From the NCBI RefSeq assembly GCF_947242115.1, contig NC_074711.1:60755309-60819308 (forward strand): a DNA stretch of 64,000 bases, in the 5' to 3' direction. The notes beneath the pieces are model-generated. The model saw nothing but the letters and a program-made list of their open reading frames with translations. It made no database searches and was not told the DNA's origin. This document shows, piece by piece, positions 44,987-58,000 of the stretch. Both the position numbers and the translations under genes were made by a program. This DNA is from Biomphalaria glabrata (taxonomy: Eukaryota; Mollusca; Gastropoda; Planorbidae). How positions within the stretch are numbered: position 1 is the stretch's first letter; every line of letters begins with the position of its first letter.

Positions 44987-47900
44987 ATGATGATCGGAGT
45001 CACATCATTCTTACTAACGCTGGGATTCTTTGTGTGGACATCAACTGGCGTGTCGGATGTACTTTGGACACCGCGGATCGTTGATTACAAAGAGGACATC
45101 GACAGACACAAACGGGATGCGGACAGGATAATAGATTATCTGGTCACTGGCGCCGGGAAAGGTGTTGTTTACAACAACCTGGCAGAAATGACAGATACCT
45201 ATGGTTACAGGTAAGTTAAGCTATTTTAGCGTGTGTCTAATCAATATACGATTTAAACTGAACTGAGAAGGTTACCATGGGCGTGGTCATGTGGATCGGG
45301 GTTCACCCCCTCCCCCGAAATAAAAGTCGGGGGGGGGGATAGGCAGACTGTAGTTTTGCTTTATTTGTTTTTAGGATTTTGATGTTCAACCCCCGTCGGA
45401 ACTTCCACTCAGTGTATTCAAGGGGAGTTTTGGGCTTAAACCTCCCCCCCCCCCCCATTTTTTTTCCAATAAAAAAACTTAAGCAAAACTACGGTCACCA
45501 ATAGCCAAATGGAGGTTTTGAGGTTAAAAAAAAACCTATCTATTGAAAAAAAAAACTAGAGCTCAAGAGATGTCGGGGTCAATGTTAAAGCCTCTTCCCA
45601 TAAAAAAACTACTTAACTTTTAGAGTGAAAATACCCAATGCTTGACTGTTCCATTTGAATTCTATCAGATTTGACAAATGACTCATTTTCAAAAACAATA
45701 ATGATCGAGTTTTAAAATTTAATAAAGTACTTCAGTGCTCTGGCCTTACAATAAAAGCTAGTTACACGCAACTGTAATTAAATCCTCCTATAATGTTTTA
45801 GTACTTCGATTAAAATGGAAATCATCGATTTATAGAATAATCAATTTAAATCAAGTTTTTTGGTGACATTACAAGTGAACAATGAAGCACATATAGACCA
45901 GGCTTCACTTACACAAATGGCTTCTAAATTTTATCTTATCTTCTTATCTTATAAATTACAGTCGTTCCTTCAAAATGGAAGATAATTACGTCTTGCGCGC
46001 ATCCATGTATTAAACTAGTCATGCATTTTAAACAGAGACTGAGCTAATTTAAGTCATTGGTTTTCCAGGCTGGTCGGGCAACTTGTTCCTTGCTTTAATG
46101 GCACTAGAAAAGAAGCACTTGTACGAATTAGTCCTAGCATATATAAAAAAAAACTGTACCTTTTTAGCCTTTCGCACCTTTGAATTGCCTAGTTCCATTT
46201 AGCTGAGTCCAACTGACATATTCCCAGAGTATTTTCCAATCCGTGTGAATTAAAAACATTTTACTTTTAGGTGATAAATCAACTCCACAGATTATGCGGG
46301 ACGCAGACCCTTGAAAATGTCATCGATTACATGGTGGATAAGTTAAAAAAGGACGGCCTCGACAATGTCCATAAGGAACCAGTCAATGTCACACGATGGG
46401 TCCGTGGAAATGAATGGGCCAAGATGTTAACTCCCAGAGTAAAACCATTGTCCATACTTGGCCTCGGTTTCAGTGTGGGTACACCAACAAGTGGAGTGAC
46501 AGCTGAAGTCATCGTGGTAATTGAACTTAGTAATAAGAATTTGCCTTATATCCATTTTTAAATAAGGGCTCCAGGCACCTAAGTCTAAGTAAGCATTTGA
46601 AGGCATATTAATTTTTTAATGCCGAACTTAAATAAACTTGAACCAACTTCTTTAAAACAATATAGGCTACAAATAGATTTCAACATCAATTTTGACGTAG
46701 GCCTATATCGAAACACAAGGGAAATCATGACATTGGATATCAATTTCAACAAAATGCAACTCACTCTAAATACCTCACGTCTTTCTGTCACTTGTCTCTT
46801 CTTTTCCCCTCACTTCAACTTTCACTCTGCTATTTCTAACTTCAAATGAGATGGATCTACTCGTGGTTAGATCAAATTCTATTCATCTAATAGCCTACAC
46901 AAAAATTGTTTGCCATAACTTTAGTAATGGTTACATCAGAAACACGCAATAGTAACTCCACATACACGATAAACGGATTTGTTCCTTCCAAGATTAAATC
47001 TATTTGCAAGGCGAAACAAATGTGGCTACATAAGCTAGATTTTTAAGACACACAATAGATTTGATGACCTGTTCATTAAATGTCTTTTGGTTGAAATCTC
47101 TCCCCCCCCCCCTTTTTTTTTTTTTTGTTTTTCTAATCCGTTCTGTTATTGTAAGTTTTAACAATAACGTTACATAGTAGTTCTACCAAATTTAAACTCT
47201 AGGTCAAGAGTTCTCACAAGGTGTCCACTCGAACTATCCAAAAAACGTTATCATTTAATTAAGATGCGGGCTAGTGTTGAATAGTCAGTCGTTGGATTGT
47301 AACTACGAACAGCCAGTAGGCCTACAACTAAACTGTTGTATTTGTATTAATTTCTAAATGCAAAGCATCTCTTTAAACCAAACTGAAGGCAACTGAAATA
47401 AACAATAGCCTATATACGCAGCTTTCAACTTCAATCTAGAACACGAGTGAATTATCATCTTGAAACATCTACACAAAAACACAACTCTCTCTAACAAACA
47501 AATTTTGCACGTTTTTCTGGCACTGGTGTCCCGCCCCTCTCTATTTCCCACTTCCCTATTTCTAACTTGAAGAGAGTTCCTCGTGGTTAGGCCTACATCA
47601 GAATTTATTCAACCAAATTATCCACCTAGTTTTTCTCATGATGATGTCAGAAACACGCACACACTTTATAATACCTATGTATAGTGACAGCTTTAGAATG
47701 CCGAGATTCCCAAAGCAATTTATATGCTTTGCGAATCCAAGATTCGCGGGATATAGAATATAGACGATAGCTATCTCCATTCTTTGTTGTCGTACACAAT
47801 TACGGTACTTCCCAAATTACAATGAAAGGCTACGTCTTTCAATAGGGAGACGTTATGTAGACCTTTCTAATTATAAATAACAGAGCAGCTTTTTAGTCAT

Positions 47901-50510
47901 AGCGGTCGATTTATAGGCACGCATTCTTATGAACAAAACTATTTAAACAAATATCTTTGACAATCATAAAACTATTTGATAATAATTAAAATATTTGAAT
48001 CTACTTACAAAAGATTTACACAAAGTGTATTATTTCAGGTTCGGACATTTGACGAACTTCGCGATCGAGCACGCGAAGTCAAAGGAAAGATCGTTGTTTA
48101 CAATCAAGTCTGGGAGAATTATGGGTAAACCAAATATTACTTAGAAACATTGTTTTTAATTACCATTGGCTAAACATGAATGTATCGCTCAGTTATTAAC
48201 ATTGAAACTAATCTAGTGATGGTGTTCGTGTGCTTGACTTCCAGCCAAAGTGTTGAATACCGAAGTCAAGGAGGAATAGAAGCAGCCAAATTGGGGGCAG
48301 TTGCTGCTCTTGTACGGAGTGTAACACCATTATCCATCAACAGCCCCCACACTGGACAGCAGTCTTCGGATGACTGGGCAAAGAAGGTATACCCATATAC
48401 ATAATGGGAGAATAGTCTCTTAAGTGCAAGGAACATGGGCGTGTTAATTGTCAAACAATGCTGCAGTACTGCCATAGGGTTATAAAAAGTGTGTTTTGTG
48501 TCTGTGTTGGTGACAAGGGGAGATAACCAGGCCAGTTATGGTGCATGTCTTTACTACTTTAGTAGGTATAACAGATTATTAATACCTACACAGTATGTAA
48601 ACAGTGAAAAAGTTTATTTTTAATTTAAGGTATATTATTTCATGCATAATAAATAAAATTTAATAAAAAAGCACATTTCTCATCTATGTCTCCAATTACA
48701 ATAAGTTTCTATGTAGGCCTACTAAGAAATCCAGATAGACTGATTGGATGTAGTATAGTGTACCAGTAAATAAAATGTTGCTTTGGACAGATACCAACAG
48801 CCAGCATCACAGTGGAAGATGCTGAGCTGATGTGGAGACTCTCAAGGAGAGGAATCAACATCACAGTCACACTCTACATGGAGGCACAGAATCTCAGCCC
48901 TGTGACGTCCTACAACACTGTGGCAGAAATTAAAGGGAGCCAGTATCCTGAACAGGTAAAGTTAGACTCCTAAGATTCTGCATATATTTAGATGGCACAG
49001 TCCTCTAGAGGTCTAAATCTAGGAGAGGTCACTGTGACATTTTTTTTAAAGGCTTTGTAGGACTGTTTTTTTGGTATCGATTAGGAGAACAATTTGGCTG
49101 TTTGTTGTGTTTGGGCAGTTTATTATTTATTATCGTAATGTTCTTATCTATATAGGCCTAACTTAAGATTTAGACTTAGATCTCAATAATAGGTATAATA
49201 AAGACTATTAGTCCTATCTATTATACACTTCAGCTTCATCTAAGGTTTAAGCTATAAAAAGTGTGTACTAGTACTTGATGTACCTGCGGTTAATAAATTA
49301 TTGTTTACCGCTAATGAGTTATTAAAATCACTAAATATTGACCTAACACGCTTATCAGATTCCCACTAGAAACTAACAGAAATTAAACACTACCAAGTGC
49401 CGAAAAAAAATATCTGAACAACCCCATTCATAATATTGCATTAAAGCTTTTGGCAAAAAAAAATGTTTAACGACATTTATAGTGCTGCTACGTTCCAGTG
49501 CAGATATTGGCTCCATAACTTCTACCACCATCTTACTTGACCAATCCCTCTTCAAATGCAGACTGTGACTAAATAGTTGTTAATCGCATCATTTAAAAAA
49601 ATAATCAACGCTGTTGATATGACGTGTATAATCAGAAAACAGATGAGCGTTTCAACCGCTACCACATTTTGAAAAGTTTAACACAGTTCAATTTAACTTT
49701 TTAGTTTGTAACTAACAAAAATTAATTGAACTACGATTTTAACTAATTGAACTTTGATCTTAATTAATTTTTTTTAGTTAAATTAAAACTTAAATCATTG
49801 CAAATTACTTGACAAAGAACAGGTATTACAATGTACTTTAATAAAAAGTCATTGAATTATTTACTTTTCACAATTTATTATATCAGACCATTATTGCAGT
49901 GCTTTCATTTGTATTTTAGGTAGTACTTGTCAGTGGGCATCTGGACAGTTGGGATGTTGGTCAAGGAGCTATGGATGATGGAGGAGGTGCATTTATATCC
50001 TGGCAAGCTCTCTCTGTTGTCCGCAAACTTGGTCTTCGGCCAAAGCGTACGCTGAGAGTAGTCCTATGGACATGTGAGGAGGAAGGCATTCAAGGAGGCC
50101 AGGAATATTTCAGAGTTCACCGCAATGAAAGCACAAACATGAACATTGTAATGGAGTCAGATATGGGTACATTCACCCCTCAAGGGTTGCTGTTCACAGG
50201 CTCTGACCAGGCCATGAAAATCATCAAATACCTCGCTGCCACGCTGCTAAAAAGAGTGAATGCCTCAAATGTTGCCCCAGATGCAGATCTGACCGATGTG
50301 TTTAACTGGCCATCACTTGGTGTGCCAGGGGCAAGCCTCAAAACTGATGATGCTAGCTATTTCTATTACCACCACAGCCAGGGGGACACTATGACAGTGC
50401 AGGATCCAGATGAAATGGATTTGTGCTCAGCAGTCTGGGCTGTGACAGCATACACACTGGCAGATTTAGAAAACATGTTGCCAGCGAACAGAACCATTTC
50501 TCTTAAATAA
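44987..50510 (+). CDS. CPQ: Carboxypeptidase Q / plasma glutamate carboxypeptidase (M28B), 477 aa, 6 coding exons
   Basis: Exons are 44987-45210, 46291-46516, 48039-48124, 48245-48386, 48791-48955 and 49920-50510. They total 1434 nt and all phases agree. The N-terminus (MMIGVTSFLLTLGFFVW) is a signal peptide, so the protein is secreted or lysosomal. The PA-like domain segment includes GKIVVYNQVWENYG and QGGIEAAKLGA. The catalytic domain shows GHLDSWDVGQGAMDDGGG (metal His and bridging Asp), TCEEEG (catalytic Glu and metal Glu), ESDMGTF (metal Asp) and HHSQGDTM (metal His). All five zinc ligands of M28 are therefore present. Family role: hydrolysis of dipeptides with unsubstituted N-termini. 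The second exon acceptor is CCACAG (46285-46290), not the earlier TTTTAG, because the latter would put a stop in frame. Human CPQ is 472 aa. Two AATAAA signals follow the stop. Confidence 0.95.
45928..46145 (-). mobile_element. 3' fragment of CR1/jockey-like LINE, CPQ intron 1
   Basis: It reads TATCTTATCTTCTTATCTTA, then CCTTCAAAATGGAAGATAAT, then ATTTAAGTCATTGGTTTTCC, then GCACTAGAAAAGAAGCACTT and GTACGAATTAGTCCTAGCAT. This is the same 3' end as 61440-61640 but more diverged. Confidence 0.8.
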
Positions 50511-52926
50511 AATAGGAACATTGAAAACGGATTTTATTGTGCAGTTATTACAATGTGCATCATTTGTTATATTTTTTTCATAATAAATATGAAATAAAAA
50601 ATTATACAACCAAACTATGATAATCACAACTTACCAATAAAGTAGGCCTACTCAACATTTTAAAATAGCATTGTTCAGTCTCCAACAAAAAGAAAGTACA
50701 AAGACAAGAAACAAATCTATTTATTTGGTTTATTTACTAATTACATAGACAGATTACATATTTTTTAATGCCATAAAGAAAGAAAACATCATCATGATAT
50801 CTGTCAATAAATAATTCACGAGGAAGGAAATGTCAACTGGTTAACAAATGACAGGGCACACACTCTGAGAACTGAAGGAAATCACTGAGGACAAGCAAAC
50901 GTTCAGAAGAAATGGGCCAGAGCTGAAAGTCATGGCAATCCACACAGGCTCCAGTTGGAATAGTTAGCCCAGTGTGCAGTTGAATATTCAGGGCTTACAT
51001 AGGCTTCAATAGCCACATAAGGAGGCTCAGGAAATGCAGTGCATAGCCCTGGATAACAGAAATTGTTTACACAGGAAAAAAAACATATACATAACAAATT
51101 CTCTAATGTGGAATAACATAGAGAAATAATGTAATCTAACCTTTAATGCTCTGTATTTTGTGTGTGTGTTGCTGAATGAGGTTAGTGGAAGTAAGCAAGA
51201 CAAAAATCACAAGACAAAGAAAAAAGACAATATGAAAACCAAAACAGACCAATTCAACCAAATCACATCTTCTCAGTTTGTCTGGATAAGCAGATCCTTT
51301 TATGCTGGAAATTTTGAGTCTTCTGATAATAAAAGATCACATGGTTTATAGCACTTCAAGCTATATTTTAAATTCTCCTGCTTAAATTGTTGTCCATATA
51401 ATGGAGATTTTTTTTTATTAACATTCTCATTTTTAACAGGTCAAATAATTATATCTGAGATTACGTTTGCAGTGGTTTCCAGATCAGGCAGTGTTCCATA
51501 GAGAGGTATTTTGGGAATGAGACTTCACCTGGCCCTTTCATAAAGTATGCAGGTTTGACAGCTGAGATCAAAATGCTTTTAAATTTCAGTCTATAAAACT
51601 ATGCAACACCATCTTCAGTCCTAATTCAATGACAAAGTAAAACTTTCTATTTACTAGAAGAGAATAGGTCAACATGTAATATAATGAAACTGTATGTCCT
51701 CTCCTTATCAACAATATTTGAATAAAAATTACCAGGAAAATTAAACCTACATTATAAACTTAGAAACAAAAAAAAAAAAATTTAAGTCATAGTTCAATAT
51801 CAACATATTGGACAACAAACAATACACAGCCATTGTACATATATTAATCTACTCAAAAGAGATTGATTGCATTAGTCAAATTTGGTCCCATTAACTGATA
51901 CAAGTTTTATTATATTTAAACTCATTCCACTTAAAAAGGAGAAAAAAAATGTGAAAAACTAAATTCTGCAAAACATTCTCAGAAGCTTCAGAGATTCAAT
52001 TTTTTTCAACTAATTCTTCTAGAAATGCTTTAATTGTAATGAGAGAAAACCTTGTATTTTATTCTAATGACAATTAAAGAATGAGATACATTAACTCTAC
52101 CTAAGCAAATAAACATACTAAAAAATTATAATATATTATCTTTGCACAAAGACAACTTCTTGATTCCTCATGTTATGATTAACTTTAAAAATCTGAATCT
52201 TTCTTAAAAATCTAAGCTACAGTAATTTTGCTGTCATGGTGAAAGAGAAGTCACAACTAAATCAGAAAAGGTACAATTCTTCACACCAGATTTACTATAA
52301 AAAATAATTTTAAATCAAGCCAGAAAATGGCGACATAATGAATTTATATTGTTTTAAATAAAATGTTATTCAGCCATCTAACAGTATTTCAGTGGCTAGT
52401 GTGATGGACATCATTACTAATCTTTCTCTAGCCAATGCAAAACATCAATACATTAGTTAGAAAATGTTTGAAAGTATGACAACAATATCCTTATGTCCTT
52501 CCATGTAACATTATGAGCTTACATTTGTTGGCTAACCTTAGAATTCATAAAATAATACAGAAATTGTTTTACATTTATTCTATTTCAATTTATCAGTGCA
52601 TTTATTTTTGTTTTTGGTAAGAGCACCATATTATTCACATTAAAACTATCTTTTTGATTTTATGATTGTATGTAATACATTTTCTAATCTATTTATGTCG
52701 ATGAAAAAAGACATTTGTGAGATAGTAATAGTAACACATTTTTTTTTAATTTAAAGTTATTTTTAAAATAATCATCTCACTGCTATAGTTGCTTATCTAA
52801 GTAATTCTTTTAACAATAAACACCTTTGGTATATATCATTATGCTACAGAACTGTACTAATACCAAAGAGTATTTTTTAATTAACATGATAATATAGGTT
52901 TTCCCTATTATAAATATCATTGGACC
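50511..52926. other. 3' UTRs of convergent CPQ and RGP1 plus intergenic sequence
   Basis: Very AT-rich, with no recognisable coding sequence or transposon. A GT run lies at 51161-51168. Several TTTATT words below 52926 could serve as RGP1 poly(A) signals on the minus strand, but none stands out. Confidence 0.55.
50582..50598 (+). terminator. CPQ poly(A) signals
   Basis: Two AATAAA hexamers (50582-50587 and 50593-50598) lie 72-83 nt after the CPQ stop. Confidence 0.65.
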
Positions 52927-55032
52927 CTAATTGTTCATTTGAATAGATGCTGTTGTTTTCATCAATGTTACACTAGATGCGTGAATGGGATTAGTTGGGA
53001 AAATTTTGATAGGTAAGTCCCAAACCATAGTTTCTACATTCAAAGTGGACGGCCCTTGCCACTGTCTTTCACCACCATCATTGGGTAAGGAGTCTGGTCC
53101 ACTGATTTCATCCAAAGAAGTGACAAATTCAAAGTGCAGCCGCCATCGCTGGCAAACTAAATGTAAATAAAATAAAATATTGGTAATTAATATTTTGAAG
53201 ATTGTAATAAGTTATTGATAATGTAAACATGAAATAGCAGCATAATAGACTATAGAAAGGTAGGAGAAACAAAGTCAAGTTTTGACTAGTGTGCTGCTGC
53301 TCTATGTTCAAATCATAAACATTCAACATTTACATAATTATTTTCATTACTTAATTTCTAAGAAAACATTTAATAGAAATAATTCAACAGGTAGAGAGGA
53401 CTTCTTGCTCAGTTATTTTTAAGGCTAAAAACAAGGCAATTCTGTAAGTCAGCACTCCTTTAAATGTTTCCTGAGAGGCCTCACACTTGTAACAGTTTAG
53501 GTAAAGGACTCAATTGTTTAACAATAGTTGAATTTTGAAATATCTGACCTATATCGGTCATAAATCCTGGGGTTGCAGTCAACGGGATGGGTATGTTCAT
53601 GTGTGTTCTGACAGTGTGTAGACACATTTCCTGATGTTTGACATAAGATGTCACCGCTGTGCCTTGGCTGAGCCTTCTCCTACATTCTTCTGAGACTTGC
53701 TCCTCACTTTGTAATGTCACTGAGTACTGTGAAGAAATTAAACATTATTCATGTACAAGCTTCATTACTGTGATTCTCATTTCATTATATGACCCTTACA
53801 GAACACATAGCATCCACAATTTATTTTGCAACATTATAAATAACAATTCATTATCCAACATATTTTGGGTTACAATCTTAGTTTCAGTAATGATTTTTTT
53901 TAAATTCTAGTAAATGAAAGATATTGCTAATGATCAGATATTTTAAGTTTTTACTTTCACTGATTACTTTCTTTTAATTACAGCATTTTTGAAGTTGAAA
54001 AACAAAAATTAACAACAAGATTTGACAAACACAATTTAAAGTTTCATTACTATACAATATTCTACCTGAACACAAGTAACTGTACCAACGCTGAAATCAA
54101 ACATCCCGACAATGTCTTCACCAAGTTTATATGCTTGTTTAAAAAGTAAGAACTTTGCTACTCTACCTCGGGCATTGGTTATATTGTAAGAATCTGGAAA
54201 AGTAAAAAAAATTACAATATTGAAATATAAGTGACTTTAATTTAAACAAAAACTAGACACTTAATTAACAATTGTAAACAAAGTGGAAATCTCTTACGTG
54301 GAGCTTTTCTAGCCGTTACAGTTGAAATAACTTGAAGGGCCACATCTAGAACAGAATTTTCCTTCCTGTGGTTATGTAAAAATGGATTACTAGGAGATAT
54401 TTCTTCATTCTCATTGTATACACTTATATCATTTAAACCTGTAAAATAAAAAGAAACAATGCAACTATTAAATATTTCTAAAGATAGGTAAGATATGAGT
54501 GTGAAAATCACCTATCACTTTTAAACAATACTGCAGAAATAGATTTTTATTTCATTACATTGAAATGGATTAAAATCTTTAACTGATTTATGTATGACAA
54601 TAGTTCAGGCCTTTAATAGAAATGGTTTACTTATTTAAAAAAAAATGAGTTAGCTTTTCATGTTTCTGTAATCAGGTGTACCAATTTAATTACATTAGGG
54701 CCCATATACATCCTATAACCTTTTTCCATAGTGTAAATAAAGAGTTAAATTTAATTTGGAAATTTGTTTTTAAGAGAATTTTTAGACTGTATATGATTTT
54801 ACCATCACAAAAGAGATACAAGACACCGATAGCAAAGACAAACAGACACAAACACTCTTTTGTTCCCCTGGCAATCAAATCATTAAATAAGAACAATCTG
54901 GTATAAACTTTGTCACATGTAAATTATGAGTGAGTCTGGTGTGAATGTACACTTTGGTTTCTTATAGTTATAATGTTTTTTGTTTGGTGTAATGCACAAA
55001 TTGTAAGACAAATTTCCTTACGGATAATAAAG

Positions 55033-55064
<32 letters not shown>

Positions 55065-58000
55065 GAGAGATAATTAGATTATACAAATGGATTGTTAATA
55101 CATCTATCTCACCATAAAGGACTAGGACTCTAAAAGGAACTCGTACAATTTTGGTTGTTTTTTCCAACCTCTGAGTACCAACAATAACTTTATATGAATA
55201 TTTGACTGCTTGACCTCTAAACGAGGGAGGTGCATCAGTTGGGATGACTTCTTCAAACTGGTCTGTAAAGTATGAAGTTAGGTAAAATGACAGGATAGTT
55301 TTATTTTAAAGCTTAAAATGACAGAGATATTTTAAAAATGTAAGAAAAATTATTAAAAATCCACATTCAACACCTATTGTATAATCTATACTGCTGCAAA
55401 TATTCAAGCACTTGATAATGAAAGAATATATCATACAAGTTTCAAAATAAATGCAAGGACAAACAGATCTATACACATTGGAATTGAAAAAAACTCAGAT
55501 ATTTCCAGCCGATTAACAGAAAGTAATGTTGTTAATTTTTAAAAAGAGGAGACTTTAAAATCGCCAATTCAAAACTTAAAAGTTTGAGTCAGGCAATGTC
55601 AAGATTACATGAGTCTATGGTTGATGATCAATATCATGTGACCACCACAACAACCAACATAAGTCCGATAAGCTATTGTTTAATTTAAAAAGACATCTAA
55701 CATCTCTGTCTCCACAGTCAAGTATGTATTTTTCCATGATGTCTTACAGGAGAAGACAAGTTAGAAAAACTTTTATTTCTACGAATGTAGTCTTAAAAAT
55801 ATGTTTTATCCTGTAGCTCTGTTTTTAAAACTTATCATTGTCCCAAAAAGAATTTTTGACCAGTAATAAGGACTAATGTAACACAGTAGAGAAGCCTAAA
55901 ACAAGGCCTTATTAAGCTATAACCACACATGAACTGACAAAAGATGCATAGAATATAACACACAAATCAAGGTTTTGAACACATTTTGATGACACTACAC
56001 AAACATATACAAGTATCAACTATTTCACCACAGGACCTGCATGCAAGTTTTACTATGCTGGCAACCTTTAAAAAGCTTACATAAAATGGTACTGAATACA
56101 TTAAGCCAGATGGCCAAAATGTCATGTACTTACAAGACCTTTTCATGCCTGGGGAAAGTTTCAAATCACAAAACAAAATTTTAGGCTTGGTACAAAGAAC
56201 AGTTAGTCCTCTCTCACCTGAAAAACAAAAACAGCAACAAAGATAAATAGGATATTCAGAAACTACACATTTAGTATAGTACATGAGGAAAACTATGATT
56301 ATGAATGGTCATCAGCTATCTAAACAAAATCTTTTCAATGCACATAGATGTATAGGAAACCTACAGACATATGTAAATCCTGGCATTTGAAATGAATCTA
56401 GTGTTATAATGAAAAGAACATTATACAATATTAAGATAACTAGCTGTATGATTATCAGAAACACTAATACTGAAAATAGTACTATTACTGTCATAATGTA
56501 AAACTTGAGTTAATTTATCTTTTTTTTTAAATTGCTCTTTTATGATAAATATTAATTTTAACTAAAGTCTAGAATAATGTGCAAATCAGCTTAGAAGAAA
56601 AAAAATGAAAAGCAAAATAAATATATGCATAAGTCTGGTGTAGATATGTATGAATGAAACAAAAAAGCAGTTATTTGTTTTTTTAAATACAAAATAGTCT
56701 AGATACATTTAATTTAATTTTAAACTGACTCCTAATAGATTTTTTTTGACAGAGTAAGCACACATTATTTTTAGAAAGTAATTAGAAAAGAAACATTTCC
56801 TACATTTGAGTATTTTTGGCTTAACTAATATAGAAACACACATACATACATATATCATACGTATACGTTAAAAAAAGGAAGAAACATATTTTTACTTTTT
56901 ACAATTAATGTTGGTAAACTTGGATATATCTGAAAGTGTCATATAAAAATACAAATGAGCCCACACTATTTATGAAATTTCAATAATAAAATCGTAATAC
57001 ACTTTAAAAATGAGATAAATTCTTTATATTTTAAATTGTACTTAATCCACACTCCATTTTATTTTTTAAATCCCATCATGCAAAATTAAGTTACCAAATA
57101 TTTTCAGAAAAAAACAAAACAAAAAAAAAACTGTCATAAATATATATTAAATTGATTTACAAAAATATCAGGACAATTTTAAAAATATAAATCAACATGA
57201 AATAAATGCCTATTTATTTCCATATATACGCATCACCAAGCTAAAATTATTAGTCTCAACCTTTTCTTCCTATTCCATTTTCTGTTACCTAAACGTAATC
57301 TACCATAAATACTTTTTTTCCCTACCAGTTGTAAGATTAACTGAATACAAAAAGCATTTGGTAAGTAAAAGTGTTTGAACCAAACTTATCACATAAACCC
57401 AGGTTCGGATCTTCATGTATGTTTGTGACTCATAAATCTCTGTGCCTATTTTGTCCATTTTAATTTTGATAAACTAAAAGTCTTTCAGATTTTTCTGTCC
57501 ATTTATTTAAAATGCCACAGTAAATCCGCATCAGCATATTGTTTACAGTACACCAGACAGTTGAAGGTAAGAGATCCAATAGTCCAATACATAACACAGA
57601 GTGTGTCAAATGGCAGAAATTTAGTCTGTGATTGTGTCATAAAATATATTTTAAGTGGTTACATTAAGTTCTTTAATTTGATACAATGATACAGAAAAGC
57701 TCATTATGTTTGTCATAAAAGTCTCCCCCACTTTAATTTTGAAAGCTCATGCTCAACAAAGAATTTTTGTTTAAATACTTTCTAGAAATGTAAAAAATTA
57801 AGTTCATAGAATAAAGAACAAAGATTCCAGCTGTATCATTTGACCTGTATAATCTTAATACAAGCAACTAAAACCCCAAAAAGCAGATACAAAAAAACAA
57901 AAGTTGAGAAATGTATTTGTGAAAAGTTATATAATAGAAACAAAAAAAAAAGCCATAGAAGAATGTATGTTCTTTCTTTTTTTAAACCATTCTAGCTTGG

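Noticed and set aside
46271-46290. Earlier acceptor (TTTTAG) for CPQ exon 2
   Set aside because: Joining there puts TGA in frame with exon 1; CCACAG at 46285-46290 restores the family sequence.
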